Assembly (NCBI GenBank): GCA_030583905.1
Contig: CP129481.1
Location: 3,812,136-3,876,135, forward strand
Reading direction: 5' to 3'
Length of the DNA: 64,000 bases
DNA from: Anaerolineales bacterium
GTDB lineage: Bacteria > Chloroflexota > Anaerolineae > Anaerolineales > Villigracilaceae
Shown: in pieces, positions 24,006 through 32,526 of the stretch
Position numbering within the stretch: the first letter of the stretch is position 1
Layout: every line of letters starts with the position of its first letter
Program-made: the position numbers and the translations under genes
The notes under the pieces: generated by a model
Told to the model about the DNA's origin: nothing
Databases searched by the model: none
What the model saw: only the letters and a program-made list of their open reading frames with translations

Positions 24006-25754
24006 TTATTTTACGGCGAGTAGTTGTTTCCGAATGGCGTCGGGCGGGATGTCCAACAGGACGACGGTTTTCTTTGCCATTTCTGCAAAGACCGGGGCGG
24101 CGGTTTCAGAAGCCCACGGGGAGGCGGTCGGCTTTTCGAGCCAGACGTAGATCATGAATTGCGGTTCATCCACCGGTCCCCAGCCGATGAACGAGGCGTT
24201 GGTCTGGTAACTGCTGTAAAAACCGTTGACGGGAATTTCCGCCGTGCCGGTCTTTCCGGCGATGCGGTAGCCGGGCACAAGCGCCTGGGATGATTCTGTT
24301 TCGAGCGAGATGGAAAGCATTTCGCTCAGCGTTGCGGCGGTCTGTGGCGAGATGGGCGAACCGAGATACTGCGCCGGAACATTGTATTGGCGTCCCTCGC
24401 GCACCATCGCATACAACACATGCGGCGTGACCATTCGTCCTTCATTTGCAACCGCAGAGACCGACGACAGCATTTGCATCGGTGTGACTGCGATACCCTG
24501 ACCGAACGAGTTCGTGCCAAGGTCTACAGGATACCAATCCGAATCGCCCGGGACCTTGAGCCTGCCTGCTGATTCCCCAGCCATATCCACGTTGGTGAGG
24601 TGACCGAAACCGAACGCGTCCATATAGTTATAGAACGTGCCTGCGCCCATTTGGGATGCAATATGTACCATACACACATTAAGGGAGTGCTGCAAACAAC
24701 CAAGCATGTTCTGCACACCCCAGGGATTGCGGTCCCAGTTCCGGATGGTCACTCCGCCGATCAGCACCGAGCCGGTATCGAGATAAGTCGAGTTGGGCGT
24801 GACCGTTCCACTGTCCAGCGCGGATGCCATGGTGAGCACTTTCAGGATGGAACCCGGCTCATACATCTTGGAGATGGCAGGATTGAAGTCGGTGGCGTTG
24901 TCATAGACCGAGCCATAATCCCAGAATTTGTTCAAATCCATGCGGCGGGACGTGGCAACTGCGAGCAGTTCCCCGTTGCGCGGATGCATGATGATGATGA
25001 CACCTTCCTGTGCGCCGTATTTTTTCAGCGATTCGTCGAGGACTTTTTCCGCGGCGGCTTGCAGATCACGGTTAATGGTCAGGATCAGTGTCGTGCCATC
25101 GGGAACCTTGGGGATTTCATACGCTTTGTTCGGATCAGTAGGGACCAGCACCTGCACGGGACTGCCGGACAGCAAATTGTCGTAATTTTCCTCCACACCG
25201 AAATATCCCTTGCCTTCGCGGTTGACGAAGCCAAGAACATTCGATGCAAGCGAATTCTCAGGATAACTGCGCTGGGGATGCGCTCTGAACTGCAGACCCG
25301 TCAGCCCGCCAAAACCGGGAGAGGCTTGTTCCTGCAGGGCTTTCTTCAACTCCTGAAGATTGAGCGCCTTTTGTGTGGCAACGAAGTCGGCAAGGACGAG
25401 ATAGGAAAGCCGCTCCGGCGGATTTGTGACAACTGTAAATAGTTGCTCGTAATCCATATCCAGTTCGCGGCTGACAGCGAAGGCAATGGCGTGAGGATCC
25501 TTGACGATGTTCAGGTCAACGCCGATCTCATAGACGGTCTTTTGACCTGCAAGCAGACGCCCATTGCGGTCATAGATCTCGCCGCGGTTGGGATAAAAAG
25601 TGCGCAGTTCATAAGCATAATTTTCCGCCTGCTGACGGAAAACATCTGCCTCCACACTGTTCTGGATGCGCGTCATCTGCACGATAATGGCAAGCGCGAT
25701 GAACGCCATCGCCCCCGCCAACACCTGACTGCGAAGCGCATATTGCTGTCTCAT
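24006..25754 (-). CDS. ftsI: class B penicillin-binding protein, FtsI type
   Basis: Septal DD-transpeptidase, 582 residues from the ATG at 25754, which overlaps the stop of the ftsL-like gene (ATGA). One N-terminal span (about 8-30), then the PBP-dimer domain with FYPNRGEIYDRNGRLLA. The transpeptidase domain has the three active-site motifs: SILK (in YEPGSILKVL, catalytic Ser), SLN (in CLQHSLNVCM) and KTG (in AGKTGTAEIP). No PASTA domain follows. Partner of FtsW in the same operon. Confidence 0.95.
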   Translation of the reverse strand: MRQQYALRSQVLAGAMAFIALAIIVQMTRIQNSVEADVFRQQAENYAYELRTFYPNRGEIYDRNGRLLAGQKTVYEIGVDLNIVKDPHAIAFAVSRELDMDYEQLFTVVTNPPERLSYLVLADFVATQKALNLQELKKALQEQASPGFGGLTGLQFRAHPQRSYPENSLASNVLGFVNREGKGYFGVEENYDNLLSGSPVQVLVPTDPNKAYEIPKVPDGTTLILTINRDLQAAAEKVLDESLKKYGAQEGVIIIMHPRNGELLAVATSRRMDLNKFWDYGSVYDNATDFNPAISKMYEPGSILKVLTMASALDSGTVTPNSTYLDTGSVLIGGVTIRNWDRNPWGVQNMLGCLQHSLNVCMVHIASQMGAGTFYNYMDAFGFGHLTNVDMAGESAGRLKVPGDSDWYPVDLGTNSFGQGIAVTPMQMLSSVSAVANEGRMVTPHVLYAMVREGRQYNVPAQYLGSPISPQTAATLSEMLSISLETESSQALVPGYRIAGKTGTAEIPVNGFYSSYQTNASFIGWGPVDEPQFMIYVWLEKPTASPWASETAAPVFAEMAKKTVVLLDIPPDAIRKQLLAVK

Positions 25755-26215
25755 TGGATGCCTCGCGAAGAGATGCGCGCGTCCAGCCAATCGAGCAGGG
25801 ACTGGTTGTATTCGGGCGGGATGGTCAACGCGGTGAGCTGCGGCATGACCTCGGATGACAGGTTTACCGGCTGCAGCGCAACATATCCGGGCACGACCAG
25901 ATACTCCAACTCATCGGCTTCCGCTGGGCGGAAACCAAGTTCCAAGGCGCGCTGTTCCATCGCCGAGGCGGATGTCAGCGACGCAAGCTGGGTTTGCAGA
26001 TCACTGCTCTGCTGCTGGCTGATAATGATGGCGGCATTAAGTTCCTGGATCTGGCGTCCGGCAACGGCGGTCTGCGACGTTATGTTCAAATACAACGCCG
26101 CCACCATCGCCAACACCACCACAAGCAGCAATGCATTACCGAGCCACTGGCGTTGGATGCGCCAGGGAGCGATACGATAGGCATGAACCAGATGAGTGAC
26201 GTTTGGTATGTTCAT
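25751..26215 (-). CDS. FtsL/DivIC-like septum protein
   Basis: A 154-residue bitopic protein: short basic cytoplasmic part, one span at about 28-46 (ALLLVVVLAMVAALYL), then a coiled-coil-prone stretch (QIQELNAAIIISQQQSSDLQTQ at about 56-77, followed by a second helix) and an extracellular tail. That layout and the position between rsmH and the PBP match FtsL, which bridges FtsQ/B and FtsW/I. The tail of 60 or so residues is longer than in E. coli FtsL. Sequence similarity in this family is weak, so the name rests on context. Confidence 0.8.
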   Translation of the reverse strand: MNIPNVTHLVHAYRIAPWRIQRQWLGNALLLVVVLAMVAALYLNITSQTAVAGRQIQELNAAIIISQQQSSDLQTQLASLTSASAMEQRALELGFRPAEADELEYLVVPGYVALQPVNLSSEVMPQLTALTIPPEYNQSLLDWLDARISSRGIQ

Positions 26216-27126
26216 AGTTTCTCAACAACTCGCAGTTTTGCACTACGCGCCCGCGGATTTTCGCGAATCTCTTCATCCGAGGGGACTATCGGCTTTTTAT
26301 TGACCAGCTTCACGACCGCCTTGCGTTCCACTTCATAGATCATTTCATAAGGCGGATTGACGAGATCCCTGCTCTGCTCTCTAAAATACTCTTTGACGAT
26401 GCGGTCTTCCAGCGAATGGAAGGAGATCACCGCGCATCGTCCACCGGACTTTAGGGCTGCCACTGCCTGCGGAAGCGTGACCTCCACTGCGGCTAATTCC
26501 TCGTTGACGACGATGCGCAGCGCCTGGAAGGTCTGCGTGGCGGGATGGGTCTTGTCGCCTCGGCGTGGACTCGCCTTCTCGATCACAGTAACCAGCTCTC
26601 CCGTTGTATGAAGCGGACGGCTCGCGACGATGGCTTTGGCAATCCTTCTCGCATCACGGTCTTCGCCGTACTTGAAGATGATGTCCGCCAGTTCGCGCTC
26701 GTCGTATGTGTTGACGATATCCGCCGCGCTCATGGTCACATGCGGACCGAAACGCATATCGAGCGGACCATCCTGCATGAAGGAAAAGCCGCGCCCGGGA
26801 TTGTCGAACTGCATGGACGACGCACCGAGGTCGAGGACAATGCCGTCAACAGCATCCCAACCCAATGAAGCGAGTTGGTTCGTGAGGGTAATGTGGGAGG
26901 CTTGCGCGAGATGAATGCGCCCCTCGTAAGGAGCCAAGGTCTCACGAGCAAGCGCCAAAGCCTGCGGGTCAACATCCAGACCCAGCAACAGCCCATCCGG
27001 CGCGCAAGCCTCCAGAATTCCGCGAGCGTGACCGCCCGCGCCCAATGTGCCATCCACATACCGACCACTGCTGTGTGGCTGCAGAGCGTGTATAATCTCT
27101 TGGTAAAGTACAGGTTTGTGTGCCAT
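26212..27126 (-). CDS. rsmH: 16S rRNA (cytosine(1402)-N(4))-methyltransferase RsmH (MraW)
   Basis: Starts MAHKPVLYQEIIHALQP at 27126; a frame extended to 27261 would read through a palindromic repeat and mraZ and is not credible. The 304 residues have YVDGTLGAGGHARGIL (SAM motif I), GIVLDLGASSMQFD, RGFSFMQDGPLDMRF, ISFHSLEDRIVKEYF and the C-terminal RSAKLRVVEKL. It modifies C1402 of 16S rRNA. Second gene of the dcw operon; its stop overlaps the start of the ftsL-like gene (ATGA). Confidence 0.96.
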   Translation of the reverse strand: MAHKPVLYQEIIHALQPHSSGRYVDGTLGAGGHARGILEACAPDGLLLGLDVDPQALALARETLAPYEGRIHLAQASHITLTNQLASLGWDAVDGIVLDLGASSMQFDNPGRGFSFMQDGPLDMRFGPHVTMSAADIVNTYDERELADIIFKYGEDRDARRIAKAIVASRPLHTTGELVTVIEKASPRRGDKTHPATQTFQALRIVVNEELAAVEVTLPQAVAALKSGGRCAVISFHSLEDRIVKEYFREQSRDLVNPPYEMIYEVERKAVVKLVNKKPIVPSDEEIRENPRARSAKLRVVEKL

Positions 27127-27130
27127 GTTT

Positions 27131-27177
27131 GCAGGGGCGATGTTCCATCGCCCAAGGGCGGGAGACCCCGCCCCTAC
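27131..27177. repeat. REP-like palindromic element between mraZ and rsmH
   Basis: Two tandem hairpins: GGGCGATG/CATCGCCC (27135-27142 with 27146-27153) and GGGCGGG/CCCGCCC (27156-27162 with 27167-27173). The outer ends, GCAGGGGCG and CGCCCCTAC, are also nearly complementary. Together they look like a cruciform mobile palindrome. The element fills the mraZ-rsmH gap and its end forms the mraZ stop codon TAG (27174-27176). No other copy of this type was found in the window. Confidence 0.75.
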
Positions 27178-27620
27178 GAAGGATGTTTCGAGAGATCCAG
27201 TGTTGAGAAGCGGGCGTTGTTGGCTTCGATATCGTGCAGGAGGTCCATCTGTGCGCTCCAATCACCGGGCGTCCACACTTCGAAGTATTCGCCCTGCCCC
27301 GCCACAATCAGTTCGCCGCTCGGAATGCCGAGGAAAGCGCGCAAGTTCTGCGGAACAAGGATGCGCCCGACCTTGTCCGGTTCAACCTGATAGGCATTGG
27401 ACAAGATCAAGCGGCGAAGGAGACGTGCAGTCGGGTCGGCAAGGTTCATGGCTTCAATGCGCTCATAGACCTGTTTAAAGTACGTCTCGGTCATTACCAT
27501 CAGGCATTTGTCGAAACCCTGTGTGATGAAGGCGCCGCCAGCCAGCAGATCACGGAAGCGCGCCGGGATCATCAGGCGCCCCTTGTCATCGAGATTGTGC
27601 TGGTACTGACCTAAGAACAT
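27174..27620 (-). CDS. mraZ: transcriptional regulator MraZ
   Basis: Starts MFLGQYQHNLDDKGRLMIPARFRDLL at 27620. The 148 residues contain the two AbrB/SpoVT-like halves of MraZ: DDKGRLMIPARFR near residue 10 and VGRILVPQNLRAFLGI near 84, each with the DxKGR-type loop. MraZ forms an octameric ring that represses its own operon. GTGGKA boxes lie downstream of the -10 (see 27668-27724), so autoregulation is likely. The stop codon is provided by the palindromic element at 27131-27177. Confidence 0.95.
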   Translation of the reverse strand: MFLGQYQHNLDDKGRLMIPARFRDLLAGGAFITQGFDKCLMVMTETYFKQVYERIEAMNLADPTARLLRRLILSNAYQVEPDKVGRILVPQNLRAFLGIPSGELIVAGQGEYFEVWTPGDWSAQMDLLHDIEANNARFSTLDLSKHPS

Positions 27621-27648
27621 TTGTGCTATAATTCCTTTTAATGAGTGA

Positions 27649-27667
27649 ACGCCGGGCATCCCGGCGT
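27649..27667 (-). promoter_or_regulatory. leader hairpin of mraZ mRNA
   Basis: ACGCCGGG and CCCGGCGT pair over 8 bp with a 3-base loop between the MraZ boxes and the start codon. No T-run follows, so it is not a terminator. Possible mRNA stability or translation element. Confidence 0.5.
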
Positions 27668-27724
27668 CCTTACCACTTTCTACCACTTCTTCCCACATTA
27701 TACGCTTTTTGAGGGAAAATGCAA
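27668..27724 (-). promoter_or_regulatory. dcw promoter with three MraZ boxes
   Basis: On the minus strand TATAAT (27697-27702) is preceded at 16 bases by TTGCAT (27719-27724). Directly after the -10 come three direct repeats with an exact 10-bp period: GTGGGA (27691-27696), GTGGTA (27681-27686) and GTGGTA (27671-27676), the last two within AAGTGG contexts. Spacing and sequence agree with known MraZ operator repeats. Binding here would cover the transcription start. Confidence 0.85.
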
Positions 27725-27797
27725 GTGGTTTAGTACTTTTTTCTCATATTAATGACATTGCCATACCACCACAAAAATGCCCTGAAATCAACCCACC

Positions 27798-28685
27798 ATG
27801 TCCAATTCCCCCTCCTTCACACTGCTCGAAGCAAAGAACTGGCGCGACTACGAACTGCTCGACTCCGGCGACGGCTTAAAGCTTGAGCGCTTCGGCAAGT
27901 ACACGTTCGCGCGCCCCGAGTCCCAAGCCATGTGGAGCCGCGCATTGCCCAAGTCAGCGTGGGAGGATGCTCATGGTGTGTTCCAACCCACGGGCGAGGA
28001 AAGCGGCGGGCACTGGATCATCAAAAAGAAAATAGATGAAAAGTGGATCATGAACTACGGGAAGCTTAAGTTCTGGGCGATGACGACGCCGGGGCGACAT
28101 CTTGGCGTTTTCCCCGAGGTCGCTTCGCACTGGGACTTTATGGCTGATTCCATCCAGAAAGCGGATTCACGCCCGAACGTTCTCAACCTGTTCGGCTATA
28201 CAGGTTTGGCGTCGCTGGCGGCGGCGGCGGCGGGCACATCGGTCACGCATGTGGATGCATCCAAAAAGTCGGTGGGGTGGGCGCGGGAGAATCAGGAACT
28301 ATCAGGGCTGGGTGACAGACCCATCCGCTGGATCGTGGAGGACGCGGTCAAATACGTCCAGCGCGAGATCAAACGCGGAGTCAAATACGACGGCATCATC
28401 CTCGACCCGCCCAAATTCGGGCGCGGACCAAAAGGCGAGGTGTGGGAAGTGTACAAGTCGCTGCCAAATTTACTGGAGATGTGTCGGCAATGCCTAAGCG
28501 ATCATCCGCTGTTCGTGATCGTAACAGTTTACGCTGTGCGCGCATCCGCCATCCATGTGGCGCAAGCCGTGGACGAAATGATGAAAAAATACAAGGGCGA
28601 AACCGACAGCGGCGAACTGGTGACGCGCGAGAAAAGCGCAAACCGCCTGCTTTCACAGGCGGTCTACGCGAGATGGTCGGGATAA
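27798..28685 (+). CDS. class I SAM-dependent methyltransferase, RlmI/RlmK-like
   Basis: The 295 residues match the COG1092-type rRNA methyltransferase core without a PUA domain: NLFGYTGLASLAAAAAG (motif I near residue 134), THVDASKKSVGWARENQ (motif II), GIILDPPKFGRGPKGEVWE (motif IV near 197). The later strand VTVYAVRAS lacks the Cys found at this place in RlmI, so the product is probably not m5C by that mechanism. It is divergent from mraZ, with a shared 177-base upstream region, and ends at a two-way terminator. Confidence 0.8.
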   Translation: MSNSPSFTLLEAKNWRDYELLDSGDGLKLERFGKYTFARPESQAMWSRALPKSAWEDAHGVFQPTGEESGGHWIIKKKIDEKWIMNYGKLKFWAMTTPGRHLGVFPEVASHWDFMADSIQKADSRPNVLNLFGYTGLASLAAAAAGTSVTHVDASKKSVGWARENQELSGLGDRPIRWIVEDAVKYVQREIKRGVKYDGIILDPPKFGRGPKGEVWEVYKSLPNLLEMCRQCLSDHPLFVIVTVYAVRASAIHVAQAVDEMMKKYKGETDSGELVTREKSANRLLSQAVYARWSG

Positions 28686-28718
28686 AAAATCTCCGAGGTT
28701 CATCACCTCGGAGATTTT
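28686..28718. terminator. bidirectional terminator
   Basis: A 14-bp perfect stem, AAAATCTCCGAGGT at 28686-28699 with its complement at 28705-28718, loop of 5. T-runs occur in both directions. It lies between two convergent genes ending at 28685 and 28722. Confidence 0.9.
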
Positions 28719-28721
28719 CAT

Positions 28722-29639
28722 TTAGCCTTTTGCTTCGCCCGTATCCCCGCCACCACCGCCTCCTCCAATGCCTTTCGGTGATGCGATCTTCTTCAACAAG
28801 TCATACCAGAAGGAAGAACCCTGCGAAACAGCCATGGCGGTCAAGCCAAGCCCCAATACCTTTAGAACAATAAACCCGAGCCAGCCCAATGCATCGGCAT
28901 CGGTGGGAAGTTCCGTCCGCCACCAGCCAATGTTGATGGTCAGGTCGCTTAATTCCTGAAGCAAATCTGTGATGGTGGCATCCGTGCCTTCCTGCTGGAC
29001 GACCATTTCGGCTTTCGCGGCGGCGAGGGCGCGCAGTTCGGCATTCAGCCATAACGTCCGCACCACCTGGATGCTGTCCACGCCGAGCAGGAGTGTCATC
29101 AAGATCGAGAGCGTAATCACAAAACTGCGCGCATTCGAGCGGAAGGTCGCCGCCGCCTGCTCCATCAAGCCGGAGAAATAGGCGGTCGTGCGTTTCCGCA
29201 AGTCTTCCATACCGGTCACACCCTGATTGAGCCACTGAATGAACGCCTGCTTGCCTTCCGAATCAGGCAATTTATTGATCAACTCTGTCAGTTTAGTTGC
29301 ATCCAACTCGGTGTTCGCGGTCAGACCCGCCAGGTCAAAATATGCGTCCACCAGGGTGGCAACCGGGACTTTCTCAAGCTTCTTTGCTTCCGTGGCGGAG
29401 TTGAACACGCTCAGGAAGTTCCTGTAACGGATGGGACGCAGCGCCTGCAACTGTGGAAGCGTGACAAGGTCACCGAGTTTTTTGCTGCCGACGATCTTGA
29501 TCAGGTATTTCTCCAGCGCCTTGCCGCGCGTCTCCAACGACTCATTGATCCACTGCGTGACCAGGGAAACGATGGAACCGAGGACGTAGAAAATAAAAAT
29601 TAAACCGATCACAACTTCAAGAATCTGCGGAATGGACAT
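28722..29639 (-). CDS. membrane protein with four spans, unknown function
   Basis: The 305-residue protein starts MSIPQILEVVIGLIFIFYVL (first span), has a long soluble segment rich in helix formers (about 25-150), then spans near 160-180 and 255-280, and ends with a Gly-rich tail (about seven Gly in a row, then DTGEAKG). GLGLTAMAVSQGSSFWYDLL near the C-terminus recurs, in my recollection, in a group of uncharacterised bacterial membrane proteins. AAGGAG lies 11 bases before the ATG at 29639. It is cotranscribed with the Vps62-like gene just upstream (24 bases). Confidence 0.65.
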   Translation of the reverse strand: MSIPQILEVVIGLIFIFYVLGSIVSLVTQWINESLETRGKALEKYLIKIVGSKKLGDLVTLPQLQALRPIRYRNFLSVFNSATEAKKLEKVPVATLVDAYFDLAGLTANTELDATKLTELINKLPDSEGKQAFIQWLNQGVTGMEDLRKRTTAYFSGLMEQAAATFRSNARSFVITLSILMTLLLGVDSIQVVRTLWLNAELRALAAAKAEMVVQQEGTDATITDLLQELSDLTINIGWWRTELPTDADALGWLGFIVLKVLGLGLTAMAVSQGSSFWYDLLKKIASPKGIGGGGGGGDTGEAKG

Positions 29640-29663
29640 AATAAAAGTTCTCCTTGTCAACCA

Positions 29664-31220
29664 TTAGTGTTTTTTGCGTTCCAACTCTGCGAGCCAATCG
29701 AGCGGCTTGCCCCAACGGACACGCTCGTGCATTTCGGTCTGTCCTTTTTGGGGTCTTTCCCATTTTGGTCCCCGCGGACCAGATTCTTCACTTAACCAAC
29801 TTTTTACACCCCACAATCCCTTATATTGTACCCAAGGCTGACTATAATTCAATAGGATGCGCCTCCAGCCCCGTTCTGCAGGATGTGCCACCTCCCGCCT
29901 CGACATGATCGCCTTCAGATAATCCGCTGATTTCTTGACGGGCTCGCGCGAGTTCGTTTCCGGACATCCAATACGAAGTCCATCTCCTGTGGCAATCTCC
30001 ATCGGCAAACGGATAATATAATGATCCGTCTCATCCACCATTCCATCGAACGCATCCCCGGCAAACAGGTGGATGCCTTGTTCCTGCATTTCCTTAAGGG
30101 CGATCTGACGCGCCTTTTGATGCGGGTTGAACCAAAGGAACAGGTAATGGATCAAACCGTCGAACCAGAAGAGGAAGCGCTGAACCTTCCCCGTTTTGTA
30201 CATGCTCGGAGAACGGATCACTTCCGGCTTGCTGTAATTCGCGTGCGATCCAAGCGCAGCATAGATCACGGGATGCGTCGTCTCTTTCTCCTGCATGGTC
30301 CGCGCCTTGATGACATTCTCCCACTCCACGATATTCCCCGCGCCATGCTGGGAGAGCAAAACTGCGTGCGGCGCATCATTCTTCAAATACACCGCCACCA
30401 TTTCCCAATCCCCTTCATGATGGTTCATCCCGTTCGCGGCGAGGCGCCAGTCATTGAAGGCATAAAAGAAATGATATTGCAGAATCGTCCATTGATCTCC
30501 AGGTTCATCCGCCTCGCGCAAGACGCGCCCATAATAAACAGGCTGAGGGTGTTCCTTCAGAATCTCCGCGTACAAGCCGTAGGACTCCCGCGCGATCTTT
30601 TCCGTTGCCTGCGAAAGCATATCCATCACCAACCCCGGTCCTTCCGGCAGAATACGCTCGATGATGAATTTCAATGTCTTCATTAGGAAATAGATCAGAA
30701 GCAGCAGATAGATCGGCAGCAGAACAAGGTATTCCACTTCAATGCTGAGATACCCTCTCGGTTCGAGAAAGAACCATATCGGCGCAATCGACAGCACAAG
30801 GAATACGATCACTGCCAACGCGGCAGGAATGATACGCAAACGGATCGGAGACGCCAGCATGAATATGACCAGTGCAACCGCCAGCGAAATACCGAGCGCG
30901 ATCTCCACACCCGCCAGCCCGAAGAAGAACCATCCCGCTAAAATCCCCAGAACGGAACTTATCCCCCACCAGACCCAGGCATCGAAATCACTTAACGGGT
31001 CGTTCACAAATCGTAAAAAAAACTCGTGGCTTTCCAGCCTGCCAACCTTATAGACCAACGGTTCGTTTAAATGAGCGAACAACTCCGCCGTCCCATGCGG
31101 TCCGCTCGGAAAGATCATACAGCGTTCCAGATACGGCTCCACCGCCATTGGAAAAAAACGCTCGCTTTTCGCGAAACGCAGCACAGGTTCATACTTTTCA
31201 AGCAATTCCAGATCGGTCAT
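29664..31220 (-). CDS. Vps62-like domain protein with membrane spans
   Basis: A 518-residue protein. Residues about 80-185 contain three or four membrane segments. The following soluble domain has YHFFYAFNDWR, NHHEGDWEMVAVYL and VIYAALGSHANYSKPEV, the block order of Vps62/DUF946-like proteins (an HEGDWE motif followed by GSHANY). The function of bacterial members is not established. The start has GAGG 4 bases before the ATG. The two-gene unit with the membrane protein downstream suggests a joint envelope role. Assignment rests on those motifs alone. Confidence 0.6.
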   Translation of the reverse strand: MTDLELLEKYEPVLRFAKSERFFPMAVEPYLERCMIFPSGPHGTAELFAHLNEPLVYKVGRLESHEFFLRFVNDPLSDFDAWVWWGISSVLGILAGWFFFGLAGVEIALGISLAVALVIFMLASPIRLRIIPAALAVIVFLVLSIAPIWFFLEPRGYLSIEVEYLVLLPIYLLLLIYFLMKTLKFIIERILPEGPGLVMDMLSQATEKIARESYGLYAEILKEHPQPVYYGRVLREADEPGDQWTILQYHFFYAFNDWRLAANGMNHHEGDWEMVAVYLKNDAPHAVLLSQHGAGNIVEWENVIKARTMQEKETTHPVIYAALGSHANYSKPEVIRSPSMYKTGKVQRFLFWFDGLIHYLFLWFNPHQKARQIALKEMQEQGIHLFAGDAFDGMVDETDHYIIRLPMEIATGDGLRIGCPETNSREPVKKSADYLKAIMSRREVAHPAERGWRRILLNYSQPWVQYKGLWGVKSWLSEESGPRGPKWERPQKGQTEMHERVRWGKPLDWLAELERKKH

Positions 31221-31503
31221 TCAGCCTCTACAGTATCAGCCACCATGGTCTTTGAAACCTAACCCGGCCATTCGAATTCCCATTTTAATACCAAACCTGG
31301 ATTTAACACGGATGTATCGAGTCAAACGAATTTGATGATTCGGCGCACCACACTGGTCCGGCTTTGATTTGCCTTGATGGAGGTTATTTGTGAATACTTC
31401 AATACCGCATCATCACTATCGACATCTGTTCCAGTTTTCTCGATCCATCTCCCCGGTTTGAGCAGGATAAAGAAACGGGACACATTGCTGTATCCCGTTT
31501 TGT
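31221..31503. other. intergenic region upstream of the Vps62-like gene
   Basis: 283 bases. The distal end holds the terminator of the ATP-grasp gene (31473-31500). The rest shows no reading frame with a binding site, no tRNA and no repeat that I can see. Confidence 0.5.
31473..31500 (-). terminator. terminator-like hairpin after the ATP-grasp gene
   Basis: AAACGGGA and TCCCGTTT pair over 8 bp around a 12-base loop that can itself form ACA/TGT. On the minus strand it follows the stop codon by 3 bases and leads into CTTTATCC, a weak T-run. Confidence 0.6.
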
Positions 31504-32526
31504 TTAGGTGTAAGCCATCTGTTCGACTTCGAGCACGCGCTTGCGGCGCTGACGTTTGATGATCTTCTCCGCCGCGATGCGCGTCTGTCTCTTCTGCGCA
31601 TTGCGGATGATCAACTTCATGAACTTGGTGTGATCGATGTTTGGATCATTAAGGAGCGAGAAGTCTGCCGAGCCGGGTTCATGCGGCGGATAGAAAATTC
31701 CGCAGTTGGGGTTGATCTCAAGCATGTGGATCACGCCATCCGCGTCCATGCGGTAATCACAGCGCGCATATCCATTGCCGCCCAATTCCTTGAACACGCG
31801 GGCGGTCTGTTCGCGCAGGGTCTTGTTGATGCGGGGCTCATCCACAACCGCGACGGACATTTTCTCGTACTCGACCCATTTCATGTCGTAATGCTTGAAG
31901 GACTCCCCTTCGGGGAAGATGAACTCAACCGGTGTAAAAGTGAGCGGTTTCCCGGTGGCATCCGGACTTTCTGCAATGAGACACGTGAACTCGCGTCCTT
32001 CAACAAACTCTTCGATCAGGGCGCGTCCGAATTCCTTGATCTCAAACTCGATCTGTTCGCGCAGTTGTTCGATGGTTTCAACGCGTGAGTTGCGGCGGAT
32101 GCCAACACTGGCATAACCGTGCGGCGGCTTGACCAGCATGGGGAACTTCAAACGCTTCGCGACCTTCTCGGCGTCCTCCACACGACTGACGAACATCCAG
32201 TTCGGCGTGGGGACAGAGACACGGCGCGCGGCGTTCTTCATTTCATCGCGTGTGGGATCGAAGAATTTCGAATCTGCGCCGGTGAATGCGGCGTTATATC
32301 GTTCCAACGCGTGGACAAGCGCGATGCCGGATAGCGGATCATCCGGGGTGCCGTCACACAAATTGATGAATACATCCACCCCCTCATCGATCAAATCCTT
32401 TATTTGTTTTTCCACGTTCGTTGGTTGAACCAGATGATGCTTCCAGCGGAACCCGTTCATGTAGGGAGAGGGATCGTAGGGTATGTCGTCGTCATCCGGC
32501 ATGCTTGTCAATACGCAAATGTACAT
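31504..32526 (-). CDS. ATP-grasp ligase, D-Ala-D-Ala-ligase-like
   Basis: The 340 residues have the ATP-grasp layout: an N-domain with VDVFINLCDGTPDDPLSGIA, where acceptor binding is expected, then FPMLVKPPHGYASVGI (ATP-binding Lys and Gly loop near residue 130), ALIEEFVEGREFTCLI, YARCDYRMDADGVIHMLEINPNCG (metal-binding Asp, Glu, Asn) and a basic C-terminal helix (KRQRRKRVLEVEQ). The last motif is the PxxxxGIFYPP type, unlike ddl at 13753. Substrates are unknown. AAAGGA lies 7 bases before the ATG. It stands alone after an AT-rich upstream region. Confidence 0.8.
   Translation of the reverse strand: MYICVLTSMPDDDDIPYDPSPYMNGFRWKHHLVQPTNVEKQIKDLIDEGVDVFINLCDGTPDDPLSGIALVHALERYNAAFTGADSKFFDPTRDEMKNAARRVSVPTPNWMFVSRVEDAEKVAKRLKFPMLVKPPHGYASVGIRRNSRVETIEQLREQIEFEIKEFGRALIEEFVEGREFTCLIAESPDATGKPLTFTPVEFIFPEGESFKHYDMKWVEYEKMSVAVVDEPRINKTLREQTARVFKELGGNGYARCDYRMDADGVIHMLEINPNCGIFYPPHEPGSADFSLLNDPNIDHTKFMKLIIRNAQKRQTRIAAEKIIKRQRRKRVLEVEQMAYT

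Noticed and set aside
27127..27261. N-terminal extension of RsmH
   Set aside because: It would translate the palindromic element and part of mraZ; MAHKPVLYQEII is the standard RsmH start.
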